Assembly: GCA_002483465.1 (NCBI GenBank)
Contig: DLHX01000008.1
Coordinates: forward strand, 116,531 to 180,530
Direction of reading: 5' to 3'
Source of the DNA: Micavibrio sp. UBA7657
GTDB lineage: Bacteria > Pseudomonadota > Alphaproteobacteria > Micavibrionales > Micavibrionaceae
Length of the DNA: 64,000 nucleotides
In this document: one piece after another, positions 58,975 to 64,000 of the stretch
Layout: every line of letters begins with the position of its first letter
How positions within the stretch are numbered: the stretch's first letter is position 1
The notes under the pieces: model-generated
What the model was told of the DNA's origin: nothing
Database searches by the model: none
Seen by the model: the letters and a program-made list of their open reading frames with translations, nothing else
Position numbers and translations under genes: made by a program

Positions 58975-61884
58975 ATGCCCTATCGGATTGAAGTTCTAGC
59001 CCATAATGAGGATGGCAGAGGCTTACAAATACAAAAAGCCCTGCAAACCATGGGCAAGAAAACAACCGTCCGTGTTGTTGATGTCTATACCTCCGCGAAT
59101 CCCAAGGCCAAAAGCCCCGAATTCATCGGCTCGCTCGCGAATCCTGTCGTACAGAAAGCCGGAATCGCCCCGCCCACAACTCTGGATGTGGATTTCGACT
59201 GGGCGCTGGAAATCGGTTTCCTTCCTGGCGTTACCGACAATATAGGACACACGGCGTCCGAATTGCTGACGCTCATCGGCGCGGATAATGACAATGAATG
59301 CTATTCCTCGCGCCTCTATTTGATCAAAGGCAACATCAAAAAAGAGGATGTCGAGGCGCTCGCCGGTGAAATCTCGAACAAGCTCATCCAGCGCATCAGC
59401 ATCAAAGACCAGAAGTCGTTCAAAAAAGACGGCGGCATGGAAGCTGTCCTGCCAAAAGTGGTTCTGGATAACAAAGGCGCAGTCGCCGACGACGTAAACT
59501 TAAACGCCGCCGATTCCGAACTCGAAAAAATCGGCAAAGATGGCATTCAGAATCCCGATGGCTCGCGCCGCGGCCCGCTCGGCCTCTCGCTTCTCTATCT
59601 GAAAGCCATTCAGGACCATTTCAAATCCGAAGGCCGCGCGCCGAAGGACATCGAACTCGAAACGCTGGCGCAGACATGGTCCGAGCACTGCAAGCACACC
59701 ATTTTCGCCTCGCCCATCGACGAAATCAAAGACGGTCTCTACCGCCACTACATCAAACGCGCAACAAAAGAAATTCGCGAGAAACGCGGCGAGCGCGATT
59801 TCTGCGTCTCGGTGTTCTCCGATAACGCAGGCGGAATCATTTTCGATGATAACTATCTCATCACCGACAAGGTCGAGACGCACAACTCCCCTTCTGCACT
59901 CGATCCTTTCGGCGGCGCAATCACCGGCATCGTCGGCGTCAACCGCGACTGCATGGGCTTTGGCCAGGGCGCAAAACCCGTCATCAACCGTTACGGTTTC
60001 TGCTTCGCTGATCCACGCACCTCGCCCGAGCTTTACCGCAACTCATCAAAGACCGAAAAAATCCTGCCGCCTGCCAACATCATGAACGGTGTCGTGCGCG
60101 GTGTTGAATCCGGCGGCAACTGCTCCGGCATCCCAACACCCCAGGGCTTCGCTTATTTCGATGACCGCTTCGTCGGCAAACCTTTAGTATTCGTCGGCAC
60201 CATCGGCCTCATCCCGCGCACCATTAACGGCAAACCCTCTCACGAAAAGAAAGCCCTGCCCGGCGATAAAATCGTCGTCGCGGGCGGACGCGTCGGGCGC
60301 GACGGCATCCATGGGGCGACATTCTCTTCCGTCGCATTAGACGAAGGCTCGCCCGCCACCGCCGTCCAGATCGGCGACCCCATCACGCAGAAGAAAATGT
60401 CGGACGCGCTCATCAAAGAAATCCGCGATCTCGGCCTCTATAATTCCATCACCGATAACGGCGCGGGCGGCATGTCGTCCTCCATCGGTGAAATGGCAGG
60501 CCAGTCCGGCGGTTTCCATGTTGAACTCGAACGCGTGCCGCTGAAATATCCCGGCATGGCACCGTGGGAAATCTGGATTTCGGAATCACAGGAACGCATC
60601 ACCATGGCCGTTCCTGAAAAGAACACGAAAAAACTCATCGACTTCCTCGCCCGTCGCGGCGTCGAGGCGCATGTCATCGGCACCTATACAGATGATGGGC
60701 GCGCAAAAGTCACATGGCACAATGAGACCATCATGGATCTCTCGATGGATTTCCTGCATGACGGCCTGCCCGAAACACCGCTCAAAACCACATTCACCGT
60801 CGGCGGTTCAAAAGAACCAGACCTTAAAGAACCCAATTACGGCGCATCACTTAAAGAAATGCTTGGCCGCCTGAATATCTGCTCCAAGGAATTCATCGCC
60901 ACGCAATACGACCACAACGTCCAGGGCACCGCCGTCCTTGGTCCCATGCAGGGCCCGGGCCGCGTCTATGCCGAAGCAACAATTACCAAACCCGTCCTCA
61001 CTTCGCCGCGCGGGGTCGTTCTCTCGCAAGGATTGTTCCCACGCTACAGCGACATCGACACTTATCACATGGCAACCAACTCGCTCGATATGGCGGTACG
61101 TAACGTCGTCGCGGCTGGCGTCGATTTCAACCACCTCGCTCTGCTCGACAATTTCTGCTGGTGCTCCTCCGATGAACCGGAACGCCTCGGCCAGTTAAAG
61201 CGCGCGGTTCAGGCCATCTATGATCTCGCCGTCCTTTACGGCACGCCCTTCATCTCGGGCAAAGATTCCATGTTCAATGACTTCAAAGGTTTCGACGCAA
61301 ACGGCAAACCGGTTAAAATCTCCGCACCGCCTACGCTCCTCGTCTCCTCCATCGGCGTCATCCCGGATGTCGAGGGCTCAATCTCCATCGTGCCCAAGGA
61401 AATCGGCGACCTCGTTTATCTCCTCGGCGAAACGAAGGACGAACTCGGCGGCAGCGAATATTACGATTCAAACAAACAGCTCGGCCAGAATGTCCCGAAG
61501 GTCGACGGCGAAGCCAACCGCAAACTCTATGCCTTCTATGGCCGCGCTGTGCGCGACCGCCTCATCGCCTCGGCCATCGCGGTAAACCATGGCGGCCTCG
61601 GCATCGCGCTCGCAAAAATCGCTATCGCGGGCCAGATGGGCCTCGACATCGACCTGAGCCATATCAATTTGAGAACCGACAAGGCCCTCTATTCCGAAAG
61701 CGCGGGCCGGATCGTCGTCACCGTCGCCCCGCAAAATAAGAAGGCTTTCGAAAAATGCTTCGGTTCACTGGCCCATTACATCGGCTCAGTCGCCTACGGC
61801 GAAAAACTCAATATTAAGAATATACTCAAAGAAGATATTAAAGCATTGGAAGAGGCCTATAAGGCGCCTCTGAGGGATTACTAA
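58975..61884 (+). CDS. purL: Phosphoribosylformylglycinamidine synthase, PurS-PurL fusion
   Basis: ATP-dependent synthetase subunit for step four of purine synthesis (FGAR to FGAM). At 969 residues it is much longer than the 730-740 of the small PurL found with PurS and PurQ. The first 110 or so residues (MPYRIEVLAHNEDGRG, VRVVDVYT, WALEIGFLPGVTDNIGHTASEL) look like a PurS module fused in front. The rest is a normal PurL core: TWSEHCKHTIF (about 233-243), ETHNSPSALDPFGGAITGIVG, VAGGRVGRDGIHGATFSS, ITDNGAGGMSSSIGEMAG, FISGKDSMFND and VNHGGLGIALAKIAIAG. No separate purS is seen. This arrangement is known from Deltaproteobacteria and is unusual for an alphaproteobacterium. The stop overlaps purQ by one base. 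Confidence 0.93.
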   Translation: MPYRIEVLAHNEDGRGLQIQKALQTMGKKTTVRVVDVYTSANPKAKSPEFIGSLANPVVQKAGIAPPTTLDVDFDWALEIGFLPGVTDNIGHTASELLTLIGADNDNECYSSRLYLIKGNIKKEDVEALAGEISNKLIQRISIKDQKSFKKDGGMEAVLPKVVLDNKGAVADDVNLNAADSELEKIGKDGIQNPDGSRRGPLGLSLLYLKAIQDHFKSEGRAPKDIELETLAQTWSEHCKHTIFASPIDEIKDGLYRHYIKRATKEIREKRGERDFCVSVFSDNAGGIIFDDNYLITDKVETHNSPSALDPFGGAITGIVGVNRDCMGFGQGAKPVINRYGFCFADPRTSPELYRNSSKTEKILPPANIMNGVVRGVESGGNCSGIPTPQGFAYFDDRFVGKPLVFVGTIGLIPRTINGKPSHEKKALPGDKIVVAGGRVGRDGIHGATFSSVALDEGSPATAVQIGDPITQKKMSDALIKEIRDLGLYNSITDNGAGGMSSSIGEMAGQSGGFHVELERVPLKYPGMAPWEIWISESQERITMAVPEKNTKKLIDFLARRGVEAHVIGTYTDDGRAKVTWHNETIMDLSMDFLHDGLPETPLKTTFTVGGSKEPDLKEPNYGASLKEMLGRLNICSKEFIATQYDHNVQGTAVLGPMQGPGRVYAEATITKPVLTSPRGVVLSQGLFPRYSDIDTYHMATNSLDMAVRNVVAAGVDFNHLALLDNFCWCSSDEPERLGQLKRAVQAIYDLAVLYGTPFISGKDSMFNDFKGFDANGKPVKISAPPTLLVSSIGVIPDVEGSISIVPKEIGDLVYLLGETKDELGGSEYYDSNKQLGQNVPKVDGEANRKLYAFYGRAVRDRLIASAIAVNHGGLGIALAKIAIAGQMGLDIDLSHINLRTDKALYSESAGRIVVTVAPQNKKAFEKCFGSLAHYIGSVAYGEKLNIKNILKEDIKALEEAYKAPLRDY

Positions 61885-62705
61885 TGTCAAAAGTCATGGT
61901 CCTTGCCGGATACGGGCTGAATTGCGAGGAGGAAACCCTTCACGCTTTCGAACATGCCGGTTTGACCGGCGTTATTCGCCACATCAACGACCTGATCGAA
62001 AATCCGCAGGAGCTGAATGACGTTCAGATTCTGGCAGTTCCCGGTGGTTTCTCATACGGAGATGACACCGGCTCCGGTAACGCCTTCGCACAAAAGATGA
62101 AACTGGCGCTATGGGATCATCTGAAACGCTTCGTAGAGCGTGACACGCTCACAATCGGCATCTGCAACGGTTGCCAGATCCTGACCAATCTCGGCCTCGC
62201 CCCGCCAACCGGGCATGATTACGGCGAACGCCTCGTGGCCGTCACCTATAACCTCACCGCGCGTTATCAATGCCGCTGGATTGACCTGAAAGTTGAACCG
62301 AACAATTCGCCATGGCTCGCCGGTGTCCGCTCCCTGCACGTCCCTGTCGCCCACGGCGAGGGTCGCTTCATGATGGAACCCGGCACACTCAAGACGCTTC
62401 AGAAGAACAATCAGGTTGCGCTCACCTACGTTAAACCTGACGGCCAGCCCGCGAATGGCGAATTCCCGTTCAACCCGAACGGCTCTACCGTCGATATCGC
62501 GGGCATCACCGACCCGACAGGCCGTGTACTCGCCGTTATGCCACACCCTGAACGCGGCATGTTCACCTGGCAGCGCGACGATTACGACCGATTGAAAGAC
62601 AAAGCCCAGCGTAACGGCCAGAAACTGCCGCTGGAATCCGACGGCATGGCCCTGTTCCGTAACGCCGCCGCCTATTTCGAGATATCAAAAAAGAAAACGG
62701 CTTAA
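61884..62705 (+). CDS. purQ: Phosphoribosylformylglycinamidine synthase, glutaminase subunit
   Basis: Class I amidotransferase supplying ammonia to PurL. The 273 residues have VLAGYGLNCEEETLHAFE (variant N-terminus), LAVPGGFSYGDDTGSGNAFA, the nucleophile in IGICNGCQILTNLGL (Cys near residue 94) and the His/Glu pair in VMPHPERGMFTWQ. It is longer than the 220-230-residue PurQ that pairs with stand-alone PurS, which fits the fused-PurL type. TAATG coupling to purL. Its end overlaps the 3' end of nuoF on the other strand by 4 bases. Confidence 0.94.
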   Translation: MSKVMVLAGYGLNCEEETLHAFEHAGLTGVIRHINDLIENPQELNDVQILAVPGGFSYGDDTGSGNAFAQKMKLALWDHLKRFVERDTLTIGICNGCQILTNLGLAPPTGHDYGERLVAVTYNLTARYQCRWIDLKVEPNNSPWLAGVRSLHVPVAHGEGRFMMEPGTLKTLQKNNQVALTYVKPDGQPANGEFPFNPNGSTVDIAGITDPTGRVLAVMPHPERGMFTWQRDDYDRLKDKAQRNGQKLPLESDGMALFRNAAAYFEISKKKTA

Positions 62706-63979
62706 GCCGCCTGTTTCCGGTAGTATGCGATCCGCTCTTCCATCAGCGGACGGAAATGACGGATCAAACCCTGCACCGGCCACGCCGCCGCATCGCCAAG
62801 CGCACAGATCGTGTGGCCTTCAATTTCTTTCGTCACATCCCAGAGCATATCGATCTCCTCGACCGTGGCATTGCCCTGTACCATGCGCGTCATCACGCGC
62901 CACATCCAGCCCGCGCCTTCGCGGCACGGCGTGCACTGGCCGCAGCTCTCATGCTTGTAAAAATAGGAAAGCCGTGCAATCGCGTAAATAATATCCGTCG
63001 ATTTATCCATGACGATGACGCCCGCCGTGCCGAGACCGGAGCCCGCCGCACGTAGCGAGTCAAAATCCATCGGCAGGCTCTCGCAGACTGATTTCGGCAG
63101 CAGCGGCGTCGACGACCCGCCCGGGATAACAGCCAGCAGATTATCCCATCCGCCGCGTACACCGCCGCAATGCTTATCCAGCAATTCCCTCAAGGGAATC
63201 CCCATCGCCTCTTCGACGTTGCAGGGCTGCTCTACGTGGCCCGAAATGCAGAACAACTTCGTGCCCGCATTTTTCTCGTTCAAACCGATTTTCGAAAACC
63301 ACGCGCCCCCGCGCCGTAAAATCGTCGGCACAACGGCAATCGTCTCAACATTGTTCACCGTCGTCGGGCAGGAATACAGCCCCGCCATCGCTGGGAATGG
63401 TGGCTTGTTACGCGGCTGGCCCTTGTTGCCCTCGAGCGATTCCAGCAGCGCCGTTTCTTCGCCGCAGATATAAGCGCCCGCGCCGCGGTGCACAACCACA
63501 TCAAAATCCCATCCGGAACCCGCAGCATTCTTGCCGAGCAATCCCTTGTCATAGGCTTCATGCACGGCCTGCCACAGCGTCGAACCTTCGTTGTAAAACT
63601 CACCGCGAATATAAATGTAGGCCTTGTGCGCGCCCATCGCGAACCCGGCGATCAATGCACCCTCTAATAACTTATGCGGCTCATAGCGTAGAATGTCCCG
63701 GTCCTTGCAGGTTCCCGGCTCGGATTCATCGGCGTTGATAACGAGGTAATGCGGTTTGCCGGATTCTTTCGGCATGAACGACCATTTCATGCCCGTCGGG
63801 AAACCCGCGCCGCCGCGCCCGCGCAGTCCGGATTTTTTCATCTCCTCGATAACCCAGTCACGGCCCTTGGCCAGAATATCCTTGGTGCCGTCCCAATCAC
63901 CGCGCTTCTTCGCATCGGCCAGCTTGTGGGATTCCCATCCATACAGATTTGTGAAAATCCTGTCTTCGTCTTTAAGCAT
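62702..63979 (-). CDS. nuoF: NADH-quinone oxidoreductase subunit F
   Basis: Binds NADH and FMN and cluster N3 in complex I. The 425 residues show GLRGRGGAGFPTGMKWSFM (FMN loop), YLVINADESEPGTCKDRDILRYEPHKLLEG, GAGAYICGEETALLESLEG, KPPFPAMAGLYSCPTTVNNVET and the [4Fe-4S] ligands in ESCGQCTPCREGAGWMW with CALGDAAAWPVQGLIRHF. It is cut off from the rest of the nuo genes by purL-purQ. A preceding frame overlaps its start by one base. Confidence 0.97.
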   Translation of the reverse strand: MLKDEDRIFTNLYGWESHKLADAKKRGDWDGTKDILAKGRDWVIEEMKKSGLRGRGGAGFPTGMKWSFMPKESGKPHYLVINADESEPGTCKDRDILRYEPHKLLEGALIAGFAMGAHKAYIYIRGEFYNEGSTLWQAVHEAYDKGLLGKNAAGSGWDFDVVVHRGAGAYICGEETALLESLEGNKGQPRNKPPFPAMAGLYSCPTTVNNVETIAVVPTILRRGGAWFSKIGLNEKNAGTKLFCISGHVEQPCNVEEAMGIPLRELLDKHCGGVRGGWDNLLAVIPGGSSTPLLPKSVCESLPMDFDSLRAAGSGLGTAGVIVMDKSTDIIYAIARLSYFYKHESCGQCTPCREGAGWMWRVMTRMVQGNATVEEIDMLWDVTKEIEGHTICALGDAAAWPVQGLIRHFRPLMEERIAYYRKQAA

Positions 63980-64000
63980 CAGGAAACACCCGTTTTCTTG
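63979..64000 (-). CDS. nuoE: 3' end of the gene before nuoF, probably nuoE
   Basis: Only seven codons are inside the window: K K T G V S then TGA, with the stop overlapping the nuoF ATG (TGATG). The identity is inferred only from the usual nuoE-nuoF order; the residues are too few to show it. Confidence 0.35.

Overview
The window is a 64 kb piece of a bacterial chromosome, about 55% G+C, densely packed with core genes. An alphaproteobacterial source is strongly suggested by four things seen directly: an E1-beta subunit (PdhB) carrying its own N-terminal lipoyl domain; a GAAC-N7-GAAC LexA box over the lexA promoter; lipid A synthesis using LpxI instead of LpxH; and the runs trpGDC-lexA-comEC-gltX-gltA and rpsB-tsf-pyrH-frr-uppS-cdsA-dxr-rseP-bamA-skp-lpxD-fabZ-lpxA-lpxI-lpxB. 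A Micavibrio-like or Rhodospirillales-like lineage is my best guess, but that is inference. I saw no tRNA, rRNA, CRISPR array, insertion sequence or integrase, and no gene-free stretch longer than about 250 bases.

Layout. 1-7.9 kb (mostly minus strand): pyruvate dehydrogenase E1 (pdhA, 5' part of pdhB), ftsB, eno, an unknown small gene, kdsA, pyrG, secG and tpiA, plus one plus-strand micro-gene at 4.9 kb with a strong ribosome binding site. 8-15.7 kb (mostly plus): a PpiD-like periplasmic folding factor, the tryptophan genes trpE and trpGDC separated by an opposing polysaccharide deacetylase, then SOS-controlled lexA. 15.6-20.7 kb: comEC facing lexA, then gltX and gltA. 20.7-35.5 kb (minus): one long envelope, isoprenoid and translation cluster from rpsB down to lpxB. 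It supplies ribosomal protein S2, EF-Ts, UMP kinase, ribosome recycling factor, undecaprenyl-PP synthase, CDP-DAG synthase, DXP reductoisomerase, the site-2 protease RseP, BamA, Skp and lipid A enzymes. 35.6-37.0 kb: a small low-G+C plus-strand island with a promoter, a strong hairpin terminator, a peptidoglycan-binding/phage-head-like gene broken by one amber codon, and a membrane protein.

37-48 kb (minus): dnaE, lolD and lolC/E, an archaeal/eukaryotic-type proS, a secreted Pro/Gln-rich protein, a DUF1467 protein, RNase J, coaX and birA. 48-64 kb: complex I genes nuoN, M, L, K, J, I, H, G and F on the minus strand. The operon is unusually interrupted. A small AT-rich membrane protein sits between nuoI and nuoH. 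A MazG-like nucleotide pyrophosphohydrolase and a four-helix membrane protein sit between nuoH and nuoG. An inverted purL-purQ pair sits between nuoG and nuoF, and this PurL carries a fused PurS-like N-terminus rather than the stand-alone PurS usual in alphaproteobacteria.

The places most worth a second look are the 35.6-37.0 kb island, the accessory genes inside the nuo operon, the PurS-PurL fusion, the archaeal-type ProRS and the 4.9 kb micro-gene. I did not find a convincing wholly new multi-gene system. Most of the window is conserved housekeeping sequence.
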